64,000 nucleotides of DNA from assembly GCF_001544275.1 (NCBI RefSeq), contig NZ_BCQE01000006.1, positions 1 through 64,000 of the forward strand, given 5' to 3'. Below the pieces are notes generated by a model. It saw only the letters and a list, made by a program, of their open reading frames with translations. It ran no database searches and had not been told where the DNA came from. The translations under genes and the position numbers were made by a program. The stretch is from Enterococcus gallinarum NBRC 100675. Its GTDB lineage: Bacteria; Bacillota; Bacilli; Lactobacillales; Enterococcaceae. This document shows, one piece after another, positions 28,044 to 36,530 of the stretch (positions are counted from its first letter, which is position 1; each line of letters opens with the position of its first letter).

Positions 28044-29048
28044 TCACCCGACTATCTGTCCGATTTTTGTTTCAATCTTGCTTAGTGCTAGAACTTCATC
28101 GACTGCCTTTTGTTCGATGGCGTATCGCGGCATCCCGAAGACCACACAACTGTCTTTGTCCTGAGCGATGGTATAACCACCTTCTTGTTGGATCGCTTGC
28201 ATTCCTTTGGCACCATCTTTACCCATTCCAGTCAATAAAACACCGACTAGACCCTTTTGATAAGCGCTGGCTGCTGAAGTGAATAAATAATCAACCGCCG
28301 GCCTAGTTCCGTGAAGCTTCTCCCGTTGATTCAGATGGAAACGCCCTTGTCCCACTGTCATATGGTAATCTCCTGGACAAAGATAGACTTGGTTTTCAAT
28401 CGGCATGCCGTCGGTCACTTCTTTGACTGGTACTGTTGTTTCCGAGTTCAGACGTTGAGCGAAAGATGCCGTGAATCCAGCCGGCATGTGTTGAACGATC
28501 ATGACTGGGCAATGCAGCCGTTTTGGCAAGCCGCGGATGATTCCCAACAAAGCTCTGGGACCACCGGTGGAAGAGCCAATCACGACTGCTTCAACTGTCC
28601 GTGGCAAATGGTGTGACGTTAATTTTATTTGTTCCGCTATACTATGATTTATTTCCTTAGAATGGTTTTGATCAAGCGAATCGATTTTTTTGTAGAAGTC
28701 ATCGATCCAATCTTGTTGAATCTGAGATAGATTAACAGGCTTTTCAACGAAGTCTGCCGCCCCGAGCTCTAATGACTCAATCGTTGTTTCTTGATTTGTC
28801 ATTGAACTGAGCATGATTACCGGAACGGTGTACTGTTCTTTGATCATCCGCAATGTCTCTAATCCATCCAATACAGGCATTTCTACATCCATCACTACAA
28901 GGTCGAAAGATTCTTTCGCTAGATGATCTAGTGCTTGCTTGCCATTACGAGCAGCAGCAGCTACTTTGATGTGGGGCATCTGTTCCAACAGATCCGTCAC
29001 CACTTTCCGCATAAAAGCAGAATCATCTACGATCAATACTCTTTTCAT
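28044..29048 (-). CDS. cheB: Chemoreceptor methylesterase/deamidase CheB
   Basis: A 334-aa protein with a receiver domain (phosphoacceptor Asp54 in VMDVEMP) and a methylesterase domain with Ser in SSTGGP, His in QHMPAGF and Asp in GMGKDG. It removes methyl groups from receptors when phosphorylated by CheA. The ATG at 29048 lies 10 nt after AAGGAG; a TTG three codons earlier is almost on top of that site. Confidence 0.95.
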   Translation of the reverse strand: MKRVLIVDDSAFMRKVVTDLLEQMPHIKVAAAARNGKQALDHLAKESFDLVVMDVEMPVLDGLETLRMIKEQYTVPVIMLSSMTNQETTIESLELGAADFVEKPVNLSQIQQDWIDDFYKKIDSLDQNHSKEINHSIAEQIKLTSHHLPRTVEAVVIGSSTGGPRALLGIIRGLPKRLHCPVMIVQHMPAGFTASFAQRLNSETTVPVKEVTDGMPIENQVYLCPGDYHMTVGQGRFHLNQREKLHGTRPAVDYLFTSAASAYQKGLVGVLLTGMGKDGAKGMQAIQQEGGYTIAQDKDSCVVFGMPRYAIEQKAVDEVLALSKIETKIGQIVG

Positions 29049-29063
29049 TTTTTTCAAACTCCT

Positions 29064-29570
29064 TTATAGATAGATGATTTCTTGATTTACGATCCGAACC
29101 ATTGTTGTAAAATCGTCTAAGTCAACGATCATTGTTCTTCCAGTCGTACCACCAACGTGTTTGGCCACAATTGGAATTCCCAACTTGGCCAAAGATTGTT
29201 CAACTGCCTCAACATTGCGTTGTCCGATATTACTCGTATTCGTGATTGTTTGGAATTGAAACATATTGGCGCCACCAACGATTTTGGCTTTGAATCGCGG
29301 GGCACGTACTTTACGCTGCAATTCTGCAACCATGTTTGGCAATGCCAGATCAGCAAATTTTCCCGGCTTGATCTCCCGCTTGTGGGAAAATGGTTGACTA
29401 TCTGGCAGCATAATATGGCTCAGTCCGCCAATTTTGCTTTTTTCATCATAAATGATCGTGCCAACGCAGGATCCCAGTCCCACGGTCATTAATTTGTCCG
29501 GATACTGGGCAATTTTATACTCTGAGATGCCTACATGAATCTCCTGTTTTGTTTTCAATAGACGGGTCAA
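29064..29570 (-). CDS. cheD: Chemoreceptor glutamine deamidase CheD
   Basis: A deamidase of about 168 aa that converts receptor Gln to Glu and binds CheC. The catalytic Cys lies in VGLGSCVG, followed by GGLSHIMLP with the His and the GGTTGR Thr. The TTG at 29570 overlaps the cheW stop (TTGA) with GGAG upstream. A longer GTG start at 29597 sits directly on its Shine-Dalgarno and is less likely. Confidence 0.9.
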   Translation of the reverse strand: MTRLLKTKQEIHVGISEYKIAQYPDKLMTVGLGSCVGTIIYDEKSKIGGLSHIMLPDSQPFSHKREIKPGKFADLALPNMVAELQRKVRAPRFKAKIVGGANMFQFQTITNTSNIGQRNVEAVEQSLAKLGIPIVAKHVGGTTGRTMIVDLDDFTTMVRIVNQEIIYL

Positions 29571-30025
29571 CTCGTTTCTCCGAACGTGTCCTGCCACTCC
29601 TCCGGTTCATAGTCAAATAAAAAGGAGAGCGCCAATAATAGTACGACGGATTCATCGCTTTTCAAAAATTGCTCGATATAACTTTGTTTAAGTCCCGAAC
29701 GATCAAGCTGAGCTTCATAATCCGTCTCTTCCAGCGTAGAGATCCCCACGATCTCATCGACATACAGCCCAAGATCTTGATCATTCCAATGACATAAGAT
29801 GACATTGTTCCGTTCAGAAACCGTTGTGGGCTCTTTGAATAGTTTACGGCGAACATCAATGATCGGGATCATTTTTTCTTGAAATTCATAGACACCTAAA
29901 ACGAAATCAGCCACTTCCGGTAATTGAATAAAAGATTGGGCTTCAATCACTCGTGTCACTTGCTGGACTCGGATTGCAAAGAGCTGGTCATGACTTCTAA
30001 ATATTACATATTGCTCCATCAGCAT
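29567..30025 (-). CDS. cheW: Chemotaxis coupling protein CheW (first copy)
   Basis: A 152-aa CheW domain protein directly behind the chemoreceptor gene. FVLGVYEFQEKMIPIIDVRRKL marks the family core, although the usual LRG is replaced by YEF. A C-terminal tail of about 15 residues is extra. It overlaps cheD by 4 nt. Confidence 0.9.
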   Translation of the reverse strand: MLMEQYVIFRSHDQLFAIRVQQVTRVIEAQSFIQLPEVADFVLGVYEFQEKMIPIIDVRRKLFKEPTTVSERNNVILCHWNDQDLGLYVDEIVGISTLEETDYEAQLDRSGLKQSYIEQFLKSDESVVLLLALSFLFDYEPEEWQDTFGETS

Positions 30026-30037
30026 CTTTTCCTCTCT

Positions 30038-31330
30038 CTAGAATTTAAAGCTATCTACTTGGAACTTAAGAATGCTCGCGATCGTTTCGATTTCTTGCGC
30101 ATTCGATTCAAATTCTTCAATGACCAAATAGAAATCTTCCAAGTTGGCCGTCACTTCTTGGGTGCCGGCAGAGGTTTCTGAAACAGCAGAGGAAATATTG
30201 CTGACAGAGACTTGCACCATATCTTTTTTCTCCACGATGCCGGTAATATGTGACTCGACTGTTTGGATACTCATTACTAATTTTTCAACAATATCAGAGA
30301 TTTCATTGGCTAAATCAATCACCTTATTGATATTGTCTGTTTGTTTTTTCCCGCCCTCATAAGAATTCATCGCTGCTGAAACAACTTTCTCAGATTTTTT
30401 GCGGATTGCTTCAATGATCGTCCGAATACTTTTAGTCGATTGACTGCTCTGTTCTGCCAAACTGCGAACTTCTTCTGCCACAATGGCAAATCCGCGACCT
30501 GCTTCCCCTGCACGAGCAGCTTCGATCGAAGCATTTAGTGCCAAAAGATTGGTTTGATCAGAAATATCATTAATCAACTGAACGATTTTGCCGATACTTT
30601 GAATGTCTTCATTCATATCATTCATACCATCCACCAATTCGGCTTGGTTTTGACGTTCGACTTCCCAACTTTCTGAGACATACATCATCACTTCAGAATT
30701 TCGATAATTGCTATCTTGAGATTTTTGCACGTAGCCATTCATGAGGTCGATCTCTTTGTGGATTTCCTCGATGCTTGTTGCTAATTCGTCCATGTCAACA
30801 GAGGTCTGTTCTGCTTCAGAGGCTTGAGAACTGGCTGCATTGGCGATAGCGTTCATCGTTTGGCGAACATTTTCGATAGATGTTTTGGCATTTTTGGACG
30901 TATTGGTCAAATTTCCAACCATTTCCGTCATGCGGGTGCTTTCTTCATGCATTCCCACGATTACTGCTTTAAATGTATTCAAGACACCTTTAAAACTATT
31001 TTTGACCTTTTTAAAGAGGGGATCATTTCCGTCATTCCCCATAGCATCAATGTGCGAGAGGTCTCCTCCACTAACAATTTCCAATTCTGCTAGTAATGTA
31101 TCCATTCCTGGATCCTTATGTTTCACCACAAAAGAGAGTGCGACAACTCCAATAAATTCCAATAAGAGAACGATTATTGAAAAAATAAAGAACACATGAC
31201 TCAACTGTTCGTCTCCGTGAGGCCGTAAAACAAAGAAATAGCACCCCAATAAAACGACAAACGTAATAATTAAGGGAAGCAGCGTAGCGAGGCGGATTTT
31301 TTTGATAATAGCTTGTAACTTCTTCTTCAT
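30038..31330 (-). CDS. Methyl-accepting chemotaxis protein without an extracellular sensor
   Basis: This 430-aa receptor has two membrane helices (about 14-35 and 46-68) joined by only about ten residues, so no external ligand-binding domain exists. A short linker follows and then the cytoplasmic signalling coil with the conserved hairpin tip ([20 protein letters not shown]). Methylation helices flank it. It may sense membrane state, or partner a sensory subunit. It leads the chemotaxis operon behind a sigma-28-like promoter. Confidence 0.92.
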   Translation of the reverse strand: MKKKLQAIIKKIRLATLLPLIITFVVLLGCYFFVLRPHGDEQLSHVFFIFSIIVLLLEFIGVVALSFVVKHKDPGMDTLLAELEIVSGGDLSHIDAMGNDGNDPLFKKVKNSFKGVLNTFKAVIVGMHEESTRMTEMVGNLTNTSKNAKTSIENVRQTMNAIANAASSQASEAEQTSVDMDELATSIEEIHKEIDLMNGYVQKSQDSNYRNSEVMMYVSESWEVERQNQAELVDGMNDMNEDIQSIGKIVQLINDISDQTNLLALNASIEAARAGEAGRGFAIVAEEVRSLAEQSSQSTKSIRTIIEAIRKKSEKVVSAAMNSYEGGKKQTDNINKVIDLANEISDIVEKLVMSIQTVESHITGIVEKKDMVQVSVSNISSAVSETSAGTQEVTANLEDFYLVIEEFESNAQEIETIASILKFQVDSFKF

Positions 31331-31418
31331 GACAGTATCCTTTCCTATGCGATATGATCGTCAATGATTTTTATCAAGATTCGCTCTTCACTTGATAATC
31401 GCAGTGTCACTCCTTCTT

Positions 31419-31460
31419 TATCCGATTATGAAAACAATCTTCTAGTTCCCTAATCGGATA
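31419..31460. repeat. Inverted repeat over the mcp promoter
   Basis: TATCCGATTA (31419-31428) and TAATCGGATA (31451-31460) form a perfect 10-bp inverted repeat 22 nt apart. The distal arm contains the sigma-28 -10. No T-run follows, so a terminator is unlikely; an operator or coincidence is possible. Confidence 0.5.
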
Positions 31461-31477
31461 ATTAACTGGAAATTTAA
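31451..31477 (-). promoter_or_regulatory. Candidate sigma-28 promoter of the mcp-che-fliM-fliY operon
   Basis: Minus strand: TTAA (31474-31477), 15 nt, TCCGATTA (31451-31458). The layout matches fliC and flgM exactly, with one weaker -10 base. It lies directly after the FtsE-like stop codon. Confidence 0.6.
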
Positions 31478-31483
31478 GGCTTG

Positions 31484-32194
31484 TCACCAGACATATGTAT
31501 CTTTCGGGTCTGCATAACGGGTATAGCCGCCGTTGCGATCGTCCCGTACCAATCGTCCTTCTTTAAGCTCAAAAACACGATTCCGAACAGTATTGACCAT
31601 GGTGCTGTCATGGGTAGCAAGAAGCACGGTGGCCCCTAACTGGTTGATCTTTATGAATAATTTCATGATTTCTACTGCAGATTTAATATCTAAATTTGCT
31701 GTAGGTTCATCTGCGATCAAGACTGCCGGTTCAGTTACGATGGCACGGGCGATCGCGATCTTTTTGCATTGTCCTACCGACAATTCATGGGGATAGCAAG
31801 ATTGATAAGCCGTCATTCCCACCATTTGCAATGCTTTATCGGTTTTTTCTTTGCGTATTTTCCGTGGCACGCCCAATACCTGTAATGCATATTCAATATT
31901 TTTATAAGCCGTCATATGTGCCAACAGCAGGTCTTCCTGCTGGATAATGCCTACTTGTCGCCGAATCATATACAAGTGACGATCTTTCAGCCCTTCTAGC
32001 AACACATTGCCAATTTGGATCGACCCTGCTGAAAGCTCTTCTTCTTTCAGCAGTAACTTGAACAGTGTCGATTTGCCAGAGCCGCTCGGTCCTACGACAT
32101 AAATAAATTCGCCTTGCGAGATCTCAGCGGTAATATTTGCTAATGCTAGCGTGCCATTTTGGAATTGCTTGCTGACTTTGGTTAATCGGATCAT
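31484..32194 (-). CDS. FtsE-like ABC ATPase in the flagellar operon
   Basis: A 236-aa soluble ABC ATPase resembling FtsE/LolD: Walker A GPSGSGKST (35-43), Walker B VLIADEPTANLD (158-169) and H-loop His195. The signature is LSVGQ rather than LSGGQ. No FtsX-like permease gene lies anywhere in the window. It sits 11 bp behind flgG as the last gene of the early flagellar block, with its own GGAGAG site. It could energise cell-wall hydrolysis for flagellar insertion or pair with a distant FtsX; both are inference. Confidence 0.88.
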   Translation of the reverse strand: MIRLTKVSKQFQNGTLALANITAEISQGEFIYVVGPSGSGKSTLFKLLLKEEELSAGSIQIGNVLLEGLKDRHLYMIRRQVGIIQQEDLLLAHMTAYKNIEYALQVLGVPRKIRKEKTDKALQMVGMTAYQSCYPHELSVGQCKKIAIARAIVTEPAVLIADEPTANLDIKSAVEIMKLFIKINQLGATVLLATHDSTMVNTVRNRVFELKEGRLVRDDRNGGYTRYADPKDTYVW

Positions 32195-32205
32195 TGGTCT
32201 CTCCT

Positions 32206-32988
32206 CTAATTAGTAAAACGATTGACAACAGCTAACATATCATCCGTTGTTTGCATTGCTTTTGTATTAAGGGCGTAAGCTCTTTGTGTCGTCAGCAGTT
32301 CTGTCATTGAACCGGCTAAGTCTACATTCGATCCCTCCAAATAATGTTGATTGATTGTTCCAAAAGCGGTTGGGTCTGCTTGAGAACTTGTTAGCTGGGC
32401 ATTTTGTGTTTGAAATAGCTGACTTCCCACAGGAACCAGATCATTCATATTGGTTGGGTTATAAAGTGTCAATTGCCCTAGTAGAACTGCCTGTCCATTT
32501 TGTTGGGTCATTACTCGGCCTGCAGAATCAATTTGGATGTTCTGGGCATTTGGCCATTGATTAGCGGGTACCATAGTAGTCATAGCGACAGGGTAGCCAT
32601 CGCTGGTGACTAATCCTTTTTCAGCATCTAACTGGAAATTACCAGCTCTTGTCAAAAGCAACTCATTGTTTCCATTGCGGACGCCAAAGAATCCCGTACC
32701 TTGGATCGCCACATCTAGCGGCTGACTGCTAGCTGTCAACACACCTTGACCAAAGCTAGTTCCAGTTGTAGCTGAAGAACCAACGTTCCAGCCGTATTGT
32801 GCCGCATTACCACTGAAATAGACTTCTTCAGTTGATACTGCATTGTTGATTAGTTCTTTGAAATGAGTCGTTTGCGTTTGATAACCATTGGTATTGACAT
32901 TGGCAATATTGTTAGCAACATTGTCCAAATTTTTTTGTAAACTGTTCATTCCTGAACGACTGATCCCTAATAAACCGTTCATATTCAT
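32206..32988 (-). CDS. flgG: Flagellar distal rod protein FlgG (FlhP-like)
   Basis: A 260-aa exported rod protein with the N-terminal motif NVANNIANVNTNGYQ and the C-terminal NVDLAGSMTELLTTQRAYALNTKAM. The C-terminal pattern with two Thr before Gln-Arg fits FlgG. It pairs with the FlgF-like gene directly upstream, as flhO-flhP in Bacillus. Confidence 0.85.
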   Translation of the reverse strand: MNMNGLLGISRSGMNSLQKNLDNVANNIANVNTNGYQTQTTHFKELINNAVSTEEVYFSGNAAQYGWNVGSSATTGTSFGQGVLTASSQPLDVAIQGTGFFGVRNGNNELLLTRAGNFQLDAEKGLVTSDGYPVAMTTMVPANQWPNAQNIQIDSAGRVMTQQNGQAVLLGQLTLYNPTNMNDLVPVGSQLFQTQNAQLTSSQADPTAFGTINQHYLEGSNVDLAGSMTELLTTQRAYALNTKAMQTTDDMLAVVNRFTN

Positions 32989-32998
32989 TCTGCTATCC

Positions 32999-33700
32999 TC
33001 AAATCTTTCCTAATTCGTTCACTGCTTTTTGGAGTGTTTCATTGGTGGAGTTCAATACTTTTTGGTTTGCTTCAAATTCTCTTGATGTCTGGATCATTGC
33101 CACCATCTCGTCTGCAACGACCACGTTGGCTTGTTCCAGATACCCTTGCTGCACCGTCGGCCGTGCAGCGATCGTTCCTGCATTGTCGCTGGTATAGTAA
33201 GTTTCCCCATTGGCCATCAACTGGTCTGGTTCAAACAAGCGGACTTGGAATTGCGGATTATCTGATGCGGTCACTGGCTGATTGCCATCGCCTAAAACAA
33301 CGTATCCTTCTTGGGTCACGTATTGATTCTGCTGATTAAGGGTAAAGTCCCCTTTTCGCGTGTATAATGTTTCACCTGCAGGTGTTCGGACAGTAAAGTA
33401 GCCGTCAGAAAGCAGTGCGAAATCTGTTGCTTGATCCGTTTGTTTTATCGCTCCAGCTGCCTGTTCCAAACTGATGCCGGCTAATTGATTCCCAAATGCC
33501 AGTCCACCAATATCATGACGAGTGTTTGCTTGAGCACCGCCTTGATAATTATGTAATGCTACTTCATCTAATGTCGATTGAAATAGTTTTTTTGCTTGAT
33601 ACCCAGTGGTTTTGACATTGGCGATGTTCCCACTAGTTGTTTCTTGCCGTTTCTGTAAGACATTAATGTTGCGGGAAAGAATATCTAATCCTCGAATCAT
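32999..33700 (-). CDS. flgF: Flagellar rod protein FlgF (FlhO-like)
   Basis: A 233-aa rod protein with N-terminal TTSGNIANVKTTGYQAKK and C-terminal ANVVVADEMVAMIQTSREFEAN. It overlaps fliA by 4 nt (ATGA) and has AGGAGG inside the fliA end, so it is translationally coupled. FlgF versus FlgG naming is by order and C-terminal pattern. Confidence 0.85.
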   Translation of the reverse strand: MIRGLDILSRNINVLQKRQETTSGNIANVKTTGYQAKKLFQSTLDEVALHNYQGGAQANTRHDIGGLAFGNQLAGISLEQAAGAIKQTDQATDFALLSDGYFTVRTPAGETLYTRKGDFTLNQQNQYVTQEGYVVLGDGNQPVTASDNPQFQVRLFEPDQLMANGETYYTSDNAGTIAARPTVQQGYLEQANVVVADEMVAMIQTSREFEANQKVLNSTNETLQKAVNELGKI

Positions 33701-34407
33701 GCTAGTTCCTCCTTGATCAATAATCGTAATTTAGCTACCATTTTGCCGTGGATCTGAGAAACCCTTGGAATTGAGATTTCTAAAATTTCTGCGATCTCTT
33801 TGAGTGTCAATTCTTCGGTGTAATACAAACTCAAAATCAACTGCTCTCTTTCCCCAAGCTTTTTGATACAGGTAGTCAATGCTTGCAGACGTTCTGTTTC
33901 TAATAACGCTTCTTCCACATCTACCGCTTCTTTATCGCTGATAGAATCTTTGATCGTCATGCCTTCATCTTGAGCAGAAAACAATGTATCCTCTAATGAC
34001 ACACTAGCTAAATAATGTAGACTTTCATAAATATCTGCCAACTGTCCGCGGCTAATTCCCATCTGTTTAGCAATTTCTGTATCAGTCGCTTCTCGCTTCA
34101 ATGTTTGCTCTAACTCTTGTCGCGCTTGATAAAATTGGTTAACTGCCGCCATTTTATAACGTGAGATTTTTGCATGCTTGCGTACTTCGTCAATGATCGC
34201 TCCTTTGATACGAAGGACCGCATAACTTTCAAAAGGCACTTTTTTCGTCGGATCAAATTTATTTAACGCATCCATCAATCCGATGACCCCAATGTTGAAT
34301 AGATCTCCTTGTTCGTAATCTGTCGTTTTGATTGACATTCGCTGAACCACGCGTTCGACTAGAGGAAGATATTTAATGATTTCTGCTTCTCTATCCACTT
34401 CGTACAT
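33697..34407 (-). CDS. fliA: RNA polymerase sigma-28 factor FliA
   Basis: A 236-aa FliA/WhiG-type sigma factor. It shows region 2 (GDLFNIGVIGLMDALNKFDP and ESYAVLRIKGAIIDEVRK), a region 3 helix and region 4 (LTLKEIAEILEISIPRVSQI). Region 1.1 is missing as usual. It should read the TTAA-N15-TCCGATA promoters in this window and is held by FlgM. It is encoded at the end of the early operon, after flhA. Confidence 0.95.
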   Translation of the reverse strand: MYEVDREAEIIKYLPLVERVVQRMSIKTTDYEQGDLFNIGVIGLMDALNKFDPTKKVPFESYAVLRIKGAIIDEVRKHAKISRYKMAAVNQFYQARQELEQTLKREATDTEIAKQMGISRGQLADIYESLHYLASVSLEDTLFSAQDEGMTIKDSISDKEAVDVEEALLETERLQALTTCIKKLGEREQLILSLYYTEELTLKEIAEILEISIPRVSQIHGKMVAKLRLLIKEELA

Positions 34408-34439
34408 CGGTTATTCTCCTTTCACTTCGCACTCTTTGC

Positions 34440-36515
34440 TCATATCTCAATACTGCCTACCGTCTCAATAGCGATTTCGTTAGGTATCTCATTCAATGAC
34501 AAGATTGCCAAATCCGGAAAATTGAATGTGATCATTTTCTTGAACGGAAGACGAATCTTTGGTGAAGCTAGAATTACGAAGGAAACATTCTGAGCGATCG
34601 CTGCATGTTGGATCGTATTGATTGAATCCAAAATTTTCGTCACTGTCTCTGGCTTTAAGACTGGGTAAGATCCGGTTGCTGTCTTCTGAATACTTTGAGC
34701 AATCATTTCTTCTAATTTTGGATGAATGACAGCGACCTTCAGCTCATGCTGCTCCCCAATATATTTCGCCACGATCGTTCGTTTCAGTGCTTGACGAACA
34801 TATTCTGTCAAGACTTCTATATCTTTTGTTACAACGCCGTAATCGGCTAATGTTTCTAATATTGTTGCCAGATCATTGATTGGGATCTGTTCATCTAGAA
34901 GATTTTGTAATACTTTTTGTACTTCACCCAACCTTAGGATCTCAGGAATCAATTCATCAATGACTACGTTGTACTGTTCTTTGATTCCTTCCAGCAATTT
35001 CTTCACTTCTTGTCGGCCTAGTAATTCTGGCGCATGGCTGTAAATGATTTCTTTGAGATGCGTGGCAATCACCGTTAATGGTTCAATGATCGTAAAGCCT
35101 TGCAATTCAGCCAATTCCTTGTCTTTCTCATCGATCCACATCGCATCTAAATGAAAGGCTGGTTCTTTGGTTGCGATTCCTTCAAATGGGAAAGGTTCTT
35201 CATTAGGACTGATGACCATGACTTTATTCGGATAAATATCGTCCCGTCCCACTTCATTCCCTCGAATTTTGATCACATAATCATTTGACTCAAGGTAGAG
35301 ATTGTCTCGGATACGTACCGGACTGACTAAGATCCCTAACTCTCGGGCGCTTTGTTTACGAATCGCAACGATACGATTCATCAGACTATTATCGATGGAA
35401 CTGTCGACGATTGGGATTAGTCCATAGCCGATTTCAACTGCAATCGGTTCTACTTGGAAGGAAGCAACAGAATCGTCTTCTTCTTGGGCTTCTTTTTTAC
35501 GTTCCAAAGCGAGTTTCTGTTCCAATTTCTTTTGTTCTGTCCGTTGTTTTTCTTCTTGCTGTGTAATCATGAAACTAGCGGCAAACAAACCGCCGCCGAT
35601 CAGGATAAAAGGAATCGGTGGAAATCCTGGCACGATCGCCAAAACAAAAAGAATCATACCGACGATTCGGAAGAGTTGCGGATTTCTTGTGATATCGGCT
35701 GCAATATCTAAACCAAAGGAGCTGTCATTGTCTGAACGAGTGACCATCACACCAGATGCGATGGAGATCAGCAGGGAGGGGATCGAACTAACCAAACCGT
35801 CTCCGATAGCTAATTTACCAAACTGGGAGAAAGCTTCCATGACTGTCATTTGCCCCCCCATGGAAAAGATGATCGCGCCGCCGACCAAGTTGATGACCGT
35901 GATCATGATCCCGGCAATCGCATCTCCTTTAACGAACTTGCTGGCACCATCCATCGAGCCAAAAAAGTCCGCTTCCCGCTGCAAGTCTTTTCGACGTTTC
36001 CGGGCATCGGCTTCCGTGATTAATCCGGCATTTAGATCCGAATCAATGGCCATTTGCTTTCCTGGCATCGCATCTAGTGTGAAACGAGCAGTAACCTCTG
36101 AAACTCGTCCCGCACCATTAGTCACGACAGCTAGTTGTACCACCATGATGATGACAAACAAAATGATTCCGACAATGTAATTACTTCCAGCTACGACATT
36201 CGCGAAGGCATCAATGACATGGCCCCCATTCCCTTGTGTCAGAATCAAGCGGGTAGAAGACAGGTTCAATCCTAGCCGGAACATCGTCGTAATCAAAAGA
36301 AGTGTTGGAAAGGTGGTGAACTCCAAAACTGTTTTGGTAAACAGAGTGATCAGCAGAATGTTGATAGCAATCGTTAGATTGACAATGATTAAAAAGTCCA
36401 AAATAGTTGCTGGTAAAGGAATAATGATCAATCCAATAATCCCGATCACTAAAAAAGAAACCAGGACATCCGCATAACCGATTTTTTTCTTAGATTTTGC
36501 TACTGCCTCATTCAT
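34440..36515 (-). CDS. flhA: Flagellar export gate protein FlhA
   Basis: A 691-aa inner-membrane export gate with about eight N-terminal helices, the FHIPEP-type loop (GAGRVSEVTARFTLDAMPGKQMAID) and a large cytoplasmic domain that docks export chaperones. No flhF or flhG follows; fliA is next instead. Confidence 0.96.
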   Translation of the reverse strand: MNEAVAKSKKKIGYADVLVSFLVIGIIGLIIIPLPATILDFLIIVNLTIAINILLITLFTKTVLEFTTFPTLLLITTMFRLGLNLSSTRLILTQGNGGHVIDAFANVVAGSNYIVGIILFVIIMVVQLAVVTNGAGRVSEVTARFTLDAMPGKQMAIDSDLNAGLITEADARKRRKDLQREADFFGSMDGASKFVKGDAIAGIMITVINLVGGAIIFSMGGQMTVMEAFSQFGKLAIGDGLVSSIPSLLISIASGVMVTRSDNDSSFGLDIAADITRNPQLFRIVGMILFVLAIVPGFPPIPFILIGGGLFAASFMITQQEEKQRTEQKKLEQKLALERKKEAQEEDDSVASFQVEPIAVEIGYGLIPIVDSSIDNSLMNRIVAIRKQSARELGILVSPVRIRDNLYLESNDYVIKIRGNEVGRDDIYPNKVMVISPNEEPFPFEGIATKEPAFHLDAMWIDEKDKELAELQGFTIIEPLTVIATHLKEIIYSHAPELLGRQEVKKLLEGIKEQYNVVIDELIPEILRLGEVQKVLQNLLDEQIPINDLATILETLADYGVVTKDIEVLTEYVRQALKRTIVAKYIGEQHELKVAVIHPKLEEMIAQSIQKTATGSYPVLKPETVTKILDSINTIQHAAIAQNVSFVILASPKIRLPFKKMITFNFPDLAILSLNEIPNEIAIETVGSIEI

Positions 36516-36530
36516 GCTGTTGCCTCCGTT

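Noticed and set aside
35569-36180. 203-codon plus-strand frame inside flhA
   Set aside because: Long, but wholly antisense to highly conserved flhA motifs; no site and no family resemblance.
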